From positions 1 through 64,000 of the forward strand of contig NZ_JCKI01000007.1 of the NCBI RefSeq assembly GCF_000708265.2: a stretch of 64,000 nt of DNA, in the 5' to 3' direction. Position numbers and translations under genes: made by a program. The first letter of the stretch is position 1. Each line of letters starts with the position of its first letter. The notes under the pieces were generated by a model, which was not told the DNA's origin, ran no database searches, and saw nothing but the letters and a program-made list of their open reading frames with translations. The stretch is from Pedobacter sp. R20-19. Its GTDB lineage: Bacteria > Bacteroidota > Bacteroidia > Sphingobacteriales > Sphingobacteriaceae. This document shows positions 36,484 through 45,355 of the stretch, piece by piece.

Positions 36484-36743
36484 TCAGCCCATCAAAATTA
36501 AACCACTCTCTAAACAACCGTTGCTATTCTCTGGCTTGTCTGATTCTTCAATCTTATCAAATAGCTGAATGTAAATTATTTCATTTTCCAGCTCTTTAAT
36601 TTCTACAGCATACGGAAATTCTAGCAACCGCTCTTTTGAAACCAACGAAAAATGGCTTACCAAACCACATTTTCCATTTATCCTTATCAGCAATAAAATT
36701 TTCAAAATCTTTTTTAATTTTTTAGAGTGTTATATTTTTCCAT
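36484..36743 (-). pseudogene. Immunity gene remnant A, frameshifted
   Basis: The minus strand from 36743 starts MEKYNTLKN, like the intact immunity gene at 38295, then stops. One base out of frame it continues KKDFENFIADKDKWKMW, matching the intact gene's KRDYESFI. A third frame then runs open to 36484. The start lies 2 nt after the stop of a toxin-tail remnant, exactly as in the intact pair. Confidence 0.7.
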
Positions 36744-36745
36744 TT

Positions 36746-36858
36746 TTAATATACTACAATATCAAATTTTTCAGCATCATAAGTGCTTTTTAATAAGTCT
36801 AATTTTTCTATCATACTTACATTGGCTCCATCAAATAAATGCCACTCTATTTTATAAA
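36746..36858 (-). pseudogene. Toxin C-terminal tail remnant A (REase-type)
   Basis: Read on the minus strand, these 113 bp encode KIEWHLFDG, MIEKLDLLKST and end FDIVVY. This matches the extreme C-terminus of the intact toxin (RIEWHLFGG, MIEKLDVLRNT, FDFIIY). No start codon or upstream toxin body is present, so it is an orphan tail module that could only be expressed after recombination with a full-length gene. Confidence 0.75.
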
Positions 36859-36860
36859 GA

Positions 36861-37238
36861 ATAAATCATCTCACCGAGAGGTTTACGAAGACCTTCATTC
36901 TCTACAAAGTAAAGCCATACATCTGGGCAAATTCTTGGACTATCATCATTACCTCCCCAGCCAAGAATAATAGGCAAGCCATACTTCATCTTTCTTGAAC
37001 TTACCAATAGACCAAAAAACTCCAACAATATTTATAACAGCCTCTCTATATATATAAATACATATTCACGCATTGTACGATCTTTCTTATATAAATTTTC
37101 AATTTTATTTATTTCATCTTTGGAAAAAGAATATTTATTTCTTCCTAATTTTTTTAAAAATTCATTTAGTTTTTCATCTTTAGTTTCTAAGAATAAATTC
37201 ATCTTATTTTGTAATTCCTTATTTAATTTAATTTCCAT
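36861..37238 (-). pseudogene. Immunity gene remnant B, with stop and frameshifts
   Basis: From ATG 37238 the frame encodes a helical 68-residue N-terminal part (KKLGRNKYSFSKDEINKIENL, comparable with GKSQLNFSEEEVKEVSNLF of the intact gene, then FIYIERLL) and stops. After the stop the other frames continue the family pattern: NIVGVFWSIGKFKKDEV and then YGLPIILGWGG and SPRICPDVWLYFVEN. It is therefore a decayed member of the same immunity family, following toxin-tail remnant B. Confidence 0.65.
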
Positions 37239-37242
37239 TGAA

Positions 37243-37346
37243 TTAATATTTTATTATTGTAAAATCACTTTCCTTAAGGCCTGCTTTTTTAATTTCATCT
37301 TTCACGTTTTCAATAAAACTATTATCAACTTCATCAAAACAATGAA
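37243..37346 (-). pseudogene. Toxin C-terminal tail remnant B
   Basis: On the minus strand the frame IHCFDEVDNSFIENVKDE, KAGLKESDFTIIKY ends in TAA, 4 nt before the ATG of immunity remnant B. It has no start and differs from tail A, so it appears to be the end of another toxin type. The tail-immunity order repeats the layout of the intact pair. Confidence 0.5.
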
Positions 37347-37600
37347 TTAAACTTTAATTACTCTTTTGACTATCCCAGATATCCCTTCTTTCAATCTCCC
37401 ATTTCTTAATAAACCAAACCAATCAGCCATTGGGCATAATCTCATTTTGTTTTTATTTAGTTCTAAAATAATTGGTAAATGATAGGCAGGGTCTTTATTA
37501 AGTTTCCCTATCGCCCACTCACCCTCAATATAATTTAAAATAATTTCTCCTATATATATTGTATAGGAAACAAAATTTTACATCATATAGTAACTTACTC
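37347..37600 (-). pseudogene. Immunity gene remnant C, N-terminally truncated
   Basis: A minus-strand frame reads IYIGEIILNYIEGEWAIGKL, then PIILELNKNKMRLCPMADWF, and stops at 37347. The order Y-GE, W, PII, M-L/M-P, W matches VYVGEFF, NWVFTG, PVITN, MRMSPSEW in the intact immunity protein at 37825. The N-terminal half is missing and the sequence runs directly into toxin remnant C. Confidence 0.6.
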
Positions 37601-37609
37601 GCACTAGTC

Positions 37610-37846
37610 TCAATTGATTCTAGTTCTTCGAGTTAATTCCTTAAATTTATTTTCAGTTATAGTACCTTTCTCTCTATTCTTAAATAACGTTCTATACTTT
37701 TCCTCCCATTTTTCCTTACTCAATTTACCTTTATATCTTCCAAAGGCATCTTCTAACTTTTTAAGAAAATCTGGGGTTTTCATCAATTCCTCAACCTCGT
37801 CCAATTTTTTCCTTATGGCATCTTTTATTTTTTCTTTCGCTTGGGA
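37610..37846 (-). pseudogene. Toxin pre-toxin segment remnant C, catalytic domain deleted
   Basis: The minus-strand frame EKIKDAIRKKLDEVEE, LEDAFGRYKGKLS, YRTLFKNREKGTITENKF aligns with EKIKDAIEKKTKDLEK, MTDAFERYKKKFT, FKTLYKNREIGKITEKTF just before the nuclease domain of the intact toxin. It ends at RTRIN, exactly where the nuclease domain should begin. Homology starts abruptly at EKIKDAI, inside the 3' end of the intact immunity gene, and this looks like a recombination junction. Confidence 0.75.
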
Positions 37847-38295
37847 AAAAGTTCACAAAAAACACTATCAATCTTTTTTTGAAAATCATTCATATAAGTT
37901 ATGTTTTCAATAAAATGATTTTCATCATTTTTTTCAAACATACCCCATATCCATTCTGAAGGAGACATTCTCATACCTTCTCCTTCATAATTAGTTATTA
38001 CAGGTTCATTAATTGCCCAACTATCTGATTTTAATCCCGTAAAGACCCAATTTCCTCCAAAATGTTGCTTAAAAAATTCTCCCACATAAACTACTAATAT
38101 TCTTTTCAATTTATTATCAAATAACTCATCTTTATTAAAATCGATAAATAAATTTGAAACTTCTTTAACTTCCTCTTCACTAAAATTAAGTTGAGATTTG
38201 CCAATTAATTGACATAAGTTTTTAATTTCATTTGGGATTTCAATGATAAAACTTTCATAATCCCTTTTATTTTTCAAAGTATTATATTTTTCCAT
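37825..38295 (-). CDS. Probable immunity protein of the adjacent nuclease toxin
   Basis: This 156-residue cytoplasmic protein is encoded 2 nt after the toxin stop codon, the usual toxin-immunity order. I do not recognise its named immunity family. Distinctive segments are MEKYNTLKNKRDYESFI, LNFSEEEVKEVSNLF, VVYVGEFFKQHFGGNWVF and EGMRMSPSEWIWGMFE. Three decayed relatives lie downstream, each after a toxin-tail remnant, so the family is defined within this locus alone. The last few codons (LFPKRKKK) overlap the start of toxin remnant C in another frame and may differ from the ancestral C-terminus. The region is markedly AT-rich compared with its neighbours. Confidence 0.72.
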   Translation of the reverse strand: MEKYNTLKNKRDYESFIIEIPNEIKNLCQLIGKSQLNFSEEEVKEVSNLFIDFNKDELFDNKLKRILVVYVGEFFKQHFGGNWVFTGLKSDSWAINEPVITNYEGEGMRMSPSEWIWGMFEKNDENHFIENITYMNDFQKKIDSVFCELFPKRKKK

Positions 38296-38297
38296 CT

Positions 38298-41200
38298 TTA
38301 ATATATTATAAAATCAAATTTATCCTTGCCAAAAGTATTTCTTAATACATCTAATTTTTCAATCATATTCTTGTCTACTCCTCCAAATAAATGCCATTCT
38401 ATTCTTTCTATAGGTACTCCTTGCTGTTTTAACATCATCAAATCTTTCCTTAGCTGATTATCAATAAATTCAGAACCTTTCAATGTTCCAGACTTTATTT
38501 CTTTTGCAGTAGTTCCTAAAACATTATCAACTCTTCTTACTTCATTTTGAAATTTAAATACTTTTGGAACACCTCCTTCAAGTTCTTGGAAAGTTTTTTC
38601 TGTAATTTTACCTATTTCCCTGTTTTTATACAATGTTTTAAAACGTTGCTCATATGCATTTTGTAATTCTTTCAATTCCTGTTCGCTAAAGTTTTCAGTG
38701 AATTTTTTCTTATACCTTTCAAAAGCATCCGTCATCCGTTTCTTAAACCAATCTTCTGCCATATCTTTTTCTAAATCTTTCGTCTTTTTCTCTATAGCAT
38801 CCTTAATTTTCTCTCCTGTATCTTTTACACCATTTTCAAGGGCATCTTTACCTTTGCTGATAAAACCAGCACCCATCATGGTTGTTACTACGGTAACGCC
38901 ATCTTTGCCTATTTCATGGTAGCCGAGATATGGTTTGTCGGAGAAATTGTATTTGGCAATTTTGTCCTTAACACCGCTTTCAGCCATGCTCAAAACCGAA
39001 CCTGGTGTTATATTTTTAACGGCTGTCCATATTCCCTTTCTTACTTCTTGTTTTGTGGCAACATCATAACCCAGTTTTACGAGTTGCGGATAATCGGATA
39101 CTTCGTTGATAACGCCATCACTAACGCCGGCTAAAGTTGGTGGAATATGTATAGGGGAGTTTGCGAAGTCTTTGTCTTTATTCCAGTAGCCTTCTGGCAA
39201 TGCCGCATTTTCCCAAACATTGCTACCTAAATCGCAGATGGTTTTTACCCACGCTGCACCGTTCATATCTTTTACAAAAAACTCGCCCGCATCTTCGGTT
39301 TCTTCTACTCTGCTACCCGTTTTTTTATTATTAGGCCCGCCAAGTTCATTTAACTTTTCGGTAGCTAAATCACTCATCTGCGTTTCAAACGCTTCGGTAC
39401 TTTGCTTTACCTTCTCGTTTTTTTGCAGTTTAGCATCCAGTTTTACCTTAACCTTCCACTTCTTGGTAGCCTCCTCATAATCGATCTTTGCGGTATAGCT
39501 TTCTGATAAGTTTACCTCCTGAGGTTTATTATCATTGCGTTTGCAGTTACCTGCACCCTTTACCTTGGCAAAAACATTGGCATCCGTTTTATAATTCAGT
39601 TCAATGGTATTTCCGTTCAGGTTTTTAACATTGATCTGGTCTGCCTGTATGTTGGAGGTATTTTCTACGAACCAATATTCATCATCTCCGTTTTCTTCCT
39701 CGGTAAACTGATGGTGCACGTAAGTAACCGACTGCTCTCCGGTTTTATACGTATTGTCATCCGTATAAATTTCAGCATCATATTTCCCTAGCGTAACTTT
39801 ATAATAACCGTTGAACCGGCCTCCCTGAATATCATTTGGTTTAAACTGGTATTGATTACCGTTGGGAAGCGTAAACCCATAAACGGCTCCGTTGCCAAAA
39901 TGCGAATCATCTAAGCAATAAAACCATATCCTGGTGCTTTTGGGTAGTGTAAATATTTTGCCTGCAGGACTTAGGAATGTTATCGCTTTTTCTATTTGAT
40001 AAGCATTTCCAACCTGCTCTAGTGCCAATTGGCTTCCGGATTTTGATGAAGCGGCACTTTGCGTAAAATTACTGACCAGCGATTTCTTTATCACTTCATC
40101 ATTCTTTCCACTCGCTATATCAGCCCTTGCCTGTTCCACGGCCTTGACAGCAGCAGCTTTCAAGCTTCCATCGGCTATCTTTTCTTTTATGGCTTTTTTA
40201 TCTTCTTCGGATATTTTGTTGGCTGGGTCATCCACTGCTTTTTCAAATTCCTTTATCCATTTGGAAGCAATTACATCATTCTCAATATTGGTTTTGATAT
40301 CGGTGTAGATATCGTTTACAATTGTTCCAACTGCTTTGCCTAAAGCAGCGAGGTCTTTCTTTATGGTGTCAACATCCGCTATCTGCTCTTCTTTTGGATT
40401 AAAGCTTGTCTCCACCACACCGACAAAAAGTTGTCTTTCGGTATTGACCTGGATATTGCTGAAGCGAACCTTGATGTTTGCATAGCCCAGCATAGGGACG
40501 GTTACATAACCCTCGCCGTTGAAACTACCACTGCCGCTTACTCTGGTTATTTTAACCGGAAATTTTCCGGCGGTGAAAAGTTCACCCGCATTTAAACTTT
40601 GTATTGGTGTGCGGTTGATGATGGTGGTTTCGGGGCTAATCATCCCACAGTTAATAGTCGAGGTATCACCCCGACCCGGCATTTCCATTGTCAGCAAATC
40701 AGAATAGGTCGCCAGGTTAGTACCGATGCCGATATTGCCCGCCACACAGCTGCTGCCCACCCGGTACTCATAAGTTTTTCCGGGCTTTAAATCATAAAGC
40801 ATAGCCCTGTTTTCCAGGGTGTTCAGGCTATACCACTTCGATCCACTTAAACTTCTTTCGCGGTACTGCAAACTGTAACCGCCTGCAGGAATGCCTCCGT
40901 TTGATGGATCGGCTGTCCAATTAATAGTCGCCCGGCCACTGCTTACACTAGAATTAATGGCGAGTGGCGGTTTACAATCGCTTTGGTAGGTAAACCAGTA
41001 AATTTCGCTAAATCCATTGTTTCTATAACTATCGGCCTGCTCGCCAGTTGGCGAAGTGCTTACGGCCCTTACCCGCCAGGCATAACGCTTGCCCGGAATC
41101 AGCTGCGGTTCGGCTGGCCCCATCAATAAGGTAGTTGACCTTAACGTAACCTGATAAAGCGGTTGACTGCTTTCAAAACCTGCTTCGGGCGCAATGCCGG

Positions 41201-41879
41201 TATCCCAAAGTTCTTTTAAAGTAAATTCATATTCGGTATTAAAAGCGCCGTTCGGGCTACCCAAATTCCTTGGTGTCCATTGGAAAATGATGTTCTGTAC
41301 CTCACGGCTGGCGATGCTTTCTCCTTTAACGGGCAGGTTTAACAATGGCGGGTCTGATAGTGTAATGTAGGCCATGCTACAACTTTTGCGACTTAGTACT
41401 TTTCCTGTATTTACCTCTATTGCCTCAAAACAGAAAGAATAAAACCCTTCGGGTAGCTTGCCTTTTTGGGCGTACATGGCCCTGGTAATGCCAGAAAAGT
41501 TCAGGTTATCGATATTAAAATAAGGTGCCAATTCACCCAGGCTGATGCGTTGTGGAATACCCGCATCGAGCGTAATGGTAGGGTAGTAAACGCCATCTTT
41601 ACTTTGCAATTTAGCCCCCTGACTCTCTATATACATCCGTAGGCGTACGCTCAATGCCGGCTTCTGTAAATCGGTATTGGTAAGTACCACAACAAGCTTT
41701 TCAGCTGTACCATTATAATAATCGCTGGTATTTAGCGAATATGGCGGAACCAAAACAGGCATCACCTGCACGGGATAGATTTGGGCTTTAGTGGTTAGGC
41801 TAAAAGCCAAAAAACTGCATAGCGCAATCAGATTTAATATGCAGAATTTAAGGTTTAAGACATCATATTTTTTGATCAT
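38298..41879 (-). CDS. Large secreted protein with C-terminal PD-(D/E)XK-like nuclease toxin domain
   Basis: This 1193-residue protein has a polymorphic-toxin layout. A signal peptide (about 1-32) is followed by an N-terminal beta-rich domain of the kind seen in large Bacteroidota surface proteins (about 33-190), two fibronectin-III-like domains (about 190-400; ends at SDLLTMEMPG), a long beta/alpha middle region, and a charged helical pre-toxin segment (about 1020-1100). The last 90 residues contain RRVDNVLGTTAKEIKSG: D1118, E1127 and K1129 fit the D-ExK metal site, and IEWHLF plus FDFIIY match the later strands of restriction-endonuclease-fold toxins. The probable target is nucleic acid of competing cells. 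No secretion genes are nearby; the signal peptide implies Sec export, and the next export step is unknown. Confidence 0.78.
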   Translation of the reverse strand: MIKKYDVLNLKFCILNLIALCSFLAFSLTTKAQIYPVQVMPVLVPPYSLNTSDYYNGTAEKLVVVLTNTDLQKPALSVRLRMYIESQGAKLQSKDGVYYPTITLDAGIPQRISLGELAPYFNIDNLNFSGITRAMYAQKGKLPEGFYSFCFEAIEVNTGKVLSRKSCSMAYITLSDPPLLNLPVKGESIASREVQNIIFQWTPRNLGSPNGAFNTEYEFTLKELWDTGIAPEAGFESSQPLYQVTLRSTTLLMGPAEPQLIPGKRYAWRVRAVSTSPTGEQADSYRNNGFSEIYWFTYQSDCKPPLAINSSVSSGRATINWTADPSNGGIPAGGYSLQYRERSLSGSKWYSLNTLENRAMLYDLKPGKTYEYRVGSSCVAGNIGIGTNLATYSDLLTMEMPGRGDTSTINCGMISPETTIINRTPIQSLNAGELFTAGKFPVKITRVSGSGSFNGEGYVTVPMLGYANIKVRFSNIQVNTERQLFVGVVETSFNPKEEQIADVDTIKKDLAALGKAVGTIVNDIYTDIKTNIENDVIASKWIKEFEKAVDDPANKISEEDKKAIKEKIADGSLKAAAVKAVEQARADIASGKNDEVIKKSLVSNFTQSAASSKSGSQLALEQVGNAYQIEKAITFLSPAGKIFTLPKSTRIWFYCLDDSHFGNGAVYGFTLPNGNQYQFKPNDIQGGRFNGYYKVTLGKYDAEIYTDDNTYKTGEQSVTYVHHQFTEEENGDDEYWFVENTSNIQADQINVKNLNGNTIELNYKTDANVFAKVKGAGNCKRNDNKPQEVNLSESYTAKIDYEEATKKWKVKVKLDAKLQKNEKVKQSTEAFETQMSDLATEKLNELGGPNNKKTGSRVEETEDAGEFFVKDMNGAAWVKTICDLGSNVWENAALPEGYWNKDKDFANSPIHIPPTLAGVSDGVINEVSDYPQLVKLGYDVATKQEVRKGIWTAVKNITPGSVLSMAESGVKDKIAKYNFSDKPYLGYHEIGKDGVTVVTTMMGAGFISKGKDALENGVKDTGEKIKDAIEKKTKDLEKDMAEDWFKKRMTDAFERYKKKFTENFSEQELKELQNAYEQRFKTLYKNREIGKITEKTFQELEGGVPKVFKFQNEVRRVDNVLGTTAKEIKSGTLKGSEFIDNQLRKDLMMLKQQGVPIERIEWHLFGGVDKNMIEKLDVLRNTFGKDKFDFIIY

Positions 41880-41985
41880 TCTATTTTATTGAAATCCATG
41901 AATAGTTTAATTTCGGGATGTTCAATAAATTGGGAAGGAATGCTAATATATTAAATTATCATATTACATCACTAATATTTAGCAT

Positions 41986-42032
41986 AAAAAAGTCCTGCTA
42001 GATTCATTTCTTGCAGGACTTTTTTATTGACT
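41986..42032. repeat. Right copy of the 47-bp direct repeat; terminator
   Basis: In this copy AAAAGTCCTGC and GCAGGACTTTT pair perfectly around a 14-nt loop, with A and T runs on the two sides, so it can terminate in both directions. It lies 28 bp after the M61 peptidase stop. It is probably the parental copy of the left repeat at 36326-36372. Confidence 0.9.
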
Positions 42033-42059
42033 TCAAACTCCAAACTCACCACTCGAAAC

Positions 42060-43892
42060 TTATTTCCCTGTCCATTTAGCAAATACCGCTTTCTGTTCAG
42101 GTGTGGCATTATCATTAATAGTAGCTTTTAAACGCACACTCGGATTTTCCTTTAATGTTAAAGAGATTTGTTTTTCCAAACCATCACGCATTACTTTTAA
42201 CTTCAACACATCACCTATTTTTTTATTGGTTACTAAAGGCAAAGTTTCCAGCGAAAGCATTGGACTTCTTAACTTGATTGATTCCAATGCATCATTAACG
42301 CTTTTATCATCCAATGAAACAATTTCGTCGTTAACATTTAAGCCAGCATCCCATGCGGCAGAGTTTCGTGCAATTGAAGTTACATTGATGGTTCCGGCAT
42401 TGGTTAGCTGACCATTCACTCCACTCACTGGTTTTTCTGGCGTAGCATTTTCTGTAGTAACATCCACACCAGCCAGCTTAAAATATTTCTGATATTCTAC
42501 ATCATCTACTCCATTCACATATTTTGCCCAGAAATTTGTAAAGCTGATTCCGGCAACTTTTTCTACCATTGCCTTAAACTCCGCATCTGTATAACCACGT
42601 TTAAGGGTTTTGCATTGCAGGTACATGGCTTTCATTACATCATCAAGACTTTTGGCTCCTTTGGTAGCATTAATAATTTCCAGGTCCATTAAAATACCAA
42701 CTACCTCACCTTTATTGTAATAAGAGATGGAATTATTCCTGGAGTTTTCATTCGGGCGATAGCCAATAATCCAGGCATCATAACTGGATGAAGCTGCAGA
42801 TTGATACTTGGCTCCGGGTGTATTCACTACTGTACCCACAGCACCTGCTAAATCATTTACAAATTTGGCTGCATCATTAAAGCCAGCCCTGTGCATATAT
42901 TTATTTTCATAATAGGAAGTAAAACCTTCTGCTACCCAAAGATTAGTAGTATAGTTTTCATTATCATAATCAAATGGTCCCAAGGCTACCGGGCGTAAGC
43001 GCTTAACATTCCAGAGGTGATGATATTCATGAGAAACAAGTGCCAGGAAACCTTTATAACCAGCTTCCGTATTGTAGGCATTTCTAGTGGCGCCCAATGT
43101 GGTAGAGTTTAAATGCTCCAGGCCACCACCACCTCTTAAAAAGTTATGAACGATAAAAACGTAATGTTTGTTTGGATTTTCTCCATACACCTTAGTAGGC
43201 TCTTCTACAATTTTAGCCATATCTACTTTAAGTTTTTCCTTATCGTAGTTTCCGCCGCCATACATGGCTACTTCATGACGAACACCTGCTGCCATAAACT
43301 CGAAAACATCCTGGTTACCAACTTCAATTGGGCTATCATATAAAATATCAAAATCTGTAGCATGATAAGTAAACTGCTGCCCGGCAACAGGCTCCAATCC
43401 TGTAGATACTTTACTCCAGGTATTGAAAGGAATAATTTTCACTGTACTTGGCGACTTAATCATCCCATCAGGATGCATAAAGATTCCTGTTGGAGATAAA
43501 AAAGCATGAGATTCATCAATGAATGGTGTACGCACAGAAATCTCAAATGCATAAACACGATAATTTATTTTAATATGAGCAGCTTTTGCTGAGAAAATTC
43601 GCCAGGTATTTTTTCTCACCTTTTCTACCTTAACGGCTTTGCCAGATGCAGTTGCTTTAAATTCTTCCACGCTTTTTTCAAACTCACGGATCAAATAAGA
43701 ACCTGGTGTCCAAACGGGCATTTTAACATCTACATAATCTTTTGCCAAGCCAGAAATATCCATCTGAACTTCAGCATAATGTGCTTGTGGTTCTTTAAAA
43801 GAAACTTCAAAGCCAATTTTCACCTGCGCCTTCGCTTCCATAATACACGTTAGTACTAAAACTAAACCTAAAATTGATTTTTTAATAAACAT
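42060..43892 (-). CDS. M61 family metallopeptidase with PDZ domain
   Basis: This is a glycyl-aminopeptidase-like enzyme exported by a signal peptide (ILGLVLVLTCIMEAKAQ). The N-terminal beta domain precedes the thermolysin-like catalytic domain with the zinc motif VSHEYHHLWNVKRLRP and the downstream glutamate in WVAEGFTSYYENKY. A PDZ domain (about 480-580; NSAAWDAGLNVNDEIVSLDD) follows, as is usual for M61. The 610-residue length is typical. It probably degrades peptides in the periplasm. It sits outside the island repeats and is not obviously linked to the toxin. Confidence 0.92.
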   Translation of the reverse strand: MFIKKSILGLVLVLTCIMEAKAQVKIGFEVSFKEPQAHYAEVQMDISGLAKDYVDVKMPVWTPGSYLIREFEKSVEEFKATASGKAVKVEKVRKNTWRIFSAKAAHIKINYRVYAFEISVRTPFIDESHAFLSPTGIFMHPDGMIKSPSTVKIIPFNTWSKVSTGLEPVAGQQFTYHATDFDILYDSPIEVGNQDVFEFMAAGVRHEVAMYGGGNYDKEKLKVDMAKIVEEPTKVYGENPNKHYVFIVHNFLRGGGGLEHLNSTTLGATRNAYNTEAGYKGFLALVSHEYHHLWNVKRLRPVALGPFDYDNENYTTNLWVAEGFTSYYENKYMHRAGFNDAAKFVNDLAGAVGTVVNTPGAKYQSAASSSYDAWIIGYRPNENSRNNSISYYNKGEVVGILMDLEIINATKGAKSLDDVMKAMYLQCKTLKRGYTDAEFKAMVEKVAGISFTNFWAKYVNGVDDVEYQKYFKLAGVDVTTENATPEKPVSGVNGQLTNAGTINVTSIARNSAAWDAGLNVNDEIVSLDDKSVNDALESIKLRSPMLSLETLPLVTNKKIGDVLKLKVMRDGLEKQISLTLKENPSVRLKATINDNATPEQKAVFAKWTGK

Positions 43893-44255
43893 ATTTAAAT
43901 GTGATTTGCTACAAATTTATATTTATTGCTTATGTTTTCGAATTAAAAACCATAAAGGGCTGTAAAATAGTTGTGAGCCTTGAGTTTTAAGTATTGAGTG
44001 GATAGTTATTAGTCTAAAGTTTTAAATTCAAAATTCATAGGATAAAATGAATTATTAGTGCATAATGCCACACTCATGCCTGTAGATCATTGACTGAAGA
44101 CTCAGAACTTAAGACTTCCGCCTCCAAACTAGCCTAAGTAACATCCTTAGTACAACAAATTTAACACTAAACTATTTGAATATTTTTACACTCTAATATC
44201 AGGCGTTATTCTATTTTAATTTTAACGATCAGATAAGCACGACACAAATATAAAC
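43893..44255. other. Intergenic region with word-iterated, partly inverted sequence
   Basis: No gene is visible. Around 43978-44000 the words CTTGAGTTTTAAGT and ATTGAGT appear, and around 44085-44115 their approximate inverses GACTGAAGACTCAGAACTTA. This loosely resembles the regions beside the S23 genes. The region also holds the promoter of the efflux operon, which I cannot pinpoint. Confidence 0.4.
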
Positions 44256-45353
44256 ATGAAGAAAAGGTATATCATTTATGCTGTTTTGGCTATTGGCTTG
44301 GCCTACCTCGTATATTACAGAATTAATGCCAATAAAAAGATAGAAGGTAAAGGGGCAGGTAGTGCCCAGGTAAAAGGCAGTGATGGGGCAAAAGGAGGTG
44401 GCGCAGGCGCACCAATGGTTGTTGAAGGCGTTGTGGTGAAACTTACATCGTTTGATAACGATTTAGAAGTAACCGGAGCCATTGATGCCAATGAATCAGT
44501 TGTTTTAAAAAGTGAAATCTCCGGTTTGGTAACGGGCATTTATTTCAAAGAAGGAACAAACGTAACCAAAGGAAGTGTATTGGTTAAAATCAATGACAGA
44601 GATATTCAAGCGCAATTACAGGAAGCCATCACCAAACAGAAACTTTCTGCAACGAATGAAAACCGTGCAAAACAACTATTGGCAAAGGGCGCTATCAGTC
44701 AGGAAGAATATGATACCTCTTTAGCTGATTTCAGGTCATTACAATCGCAATCTCAACTAGTTAGAGCGCAATTGGCTAAAGCAACCATCAGGGCACCATT
44801 TTCTGGAAGAATTGGTTTGCGCAGCATTTCTGAAGGCACTTATTTAACACCAGCAACAGTGATTGCCAATTTGGTGAGTACCAATCCCATTAAAATTACC
44901 TTTTCCATTCCGGAGAAATATGCCGGTCAAATTAAATCCGGTTCAACCATTACCTTTACAACAGATGGATCAACAAAGGAAAACACCGGAAAAATATATG
45001 CCATAGAGCCTGGAATTAATGCCACTACCAGAACATTACAAATCAGGGCATTGGCACCAAATGCAGATAATGCCTTGCTTCCAGGATCATTCGCTAAAAT
45101 AAAGCTGGCGCTGAACACTTTACAAGATGCGATATTGATTCCAAACCAGGCAGTAGTACCGGTTTTAAAAGGAAAAATTGTATACATCCAGAAAAATGGA
45201 AAAGCACAGGAAGTTAAAGTAGAAGCCGGCACACGTACAGATGAAAACATTGTGATTACATCCGGATTAAAGGCTGGCGACACGGTATTAACAACCGGAT
45301 CAATGGCTTTGAAAAAAGATGCTCCCGTAAAAGTAAACCTGGTTAAACAATAA
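44256..45353 (+). CDS. RND efflux periplasmic adaptor (membrane fusion protein)
   Basis: This adaptor links the inner-membrane pump at 45356 to the outer-membrane channel at 48468. The 365-residue protein has an N-terminal membrane anchor (YIIYAVLAIGLAYLVYY) with no lipobox, a short Gly-rich linker, a barrel-sandwich (lipoyl-like) domain split around a coiled-coil hairpin (QAQLQEAITKQKLSATNENR), a beta-barrel domain and the membrane-proximal domain ending in TGSMALKKDAPVKV. It is the first gene of a three-gene operon with gaps of 2 bp and 1 bp. Confidence 0.94.
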   Translation: MKKRYIIYAVLAIGLAYLVYYRINANKKIEGKGAGSAQVKGSDGAKGGGAGAPMVVEGVVVKLTSFDNDLEVTGAIDANESVVLKSEISGLVTGIYFKEGTNVTKGSVLVKINDRDIQAQLQEAITKQKLSATNENRAKQLLAKGAISQEEYDTSLADFRSLQSQSQLVRAQLAKATIRAPFSGRIGLRSISEGTYLTPATVIANLVSTNPIKITFSIPEKYAGQIKSGSTITFTTDGSTKENTGKIYAIEPGINATTRTLQIRALAPNADNALLPGSFAKIKLALNTLQDAILIPNQAVVPVLKGKIVYIQKNGKAQEVKVEAGTRTDENIVITSGLKAGDTVLTTGSMALKKDAPVKVNLVKQ

Positions 45354-45355
45354 TT

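Noticed and set aside
37614..37913. 99-codon plus-strand hydrophobic frame in the toxin island
   Set aside because: It is antisense to toxin remnant C and the immunity gene; its Phe/Leu/Ser-rich content is what antisense Lys/Glu-rich coding gives.
38298..41879. Rhs/YD-repeat toxin or T9SS cargo
   Set aside because: No YD repeats and no RHS core are present, and the C-terminus is the nuclease-like domain rather than a T9SS sorting domain.
42060..43892. M61 peptidase as processing enzyme of the toxin
   Set aside because: It lies outside the island repeats with its own terminator, and M61 peptidases are common housekeeping enzymes in this phylum.
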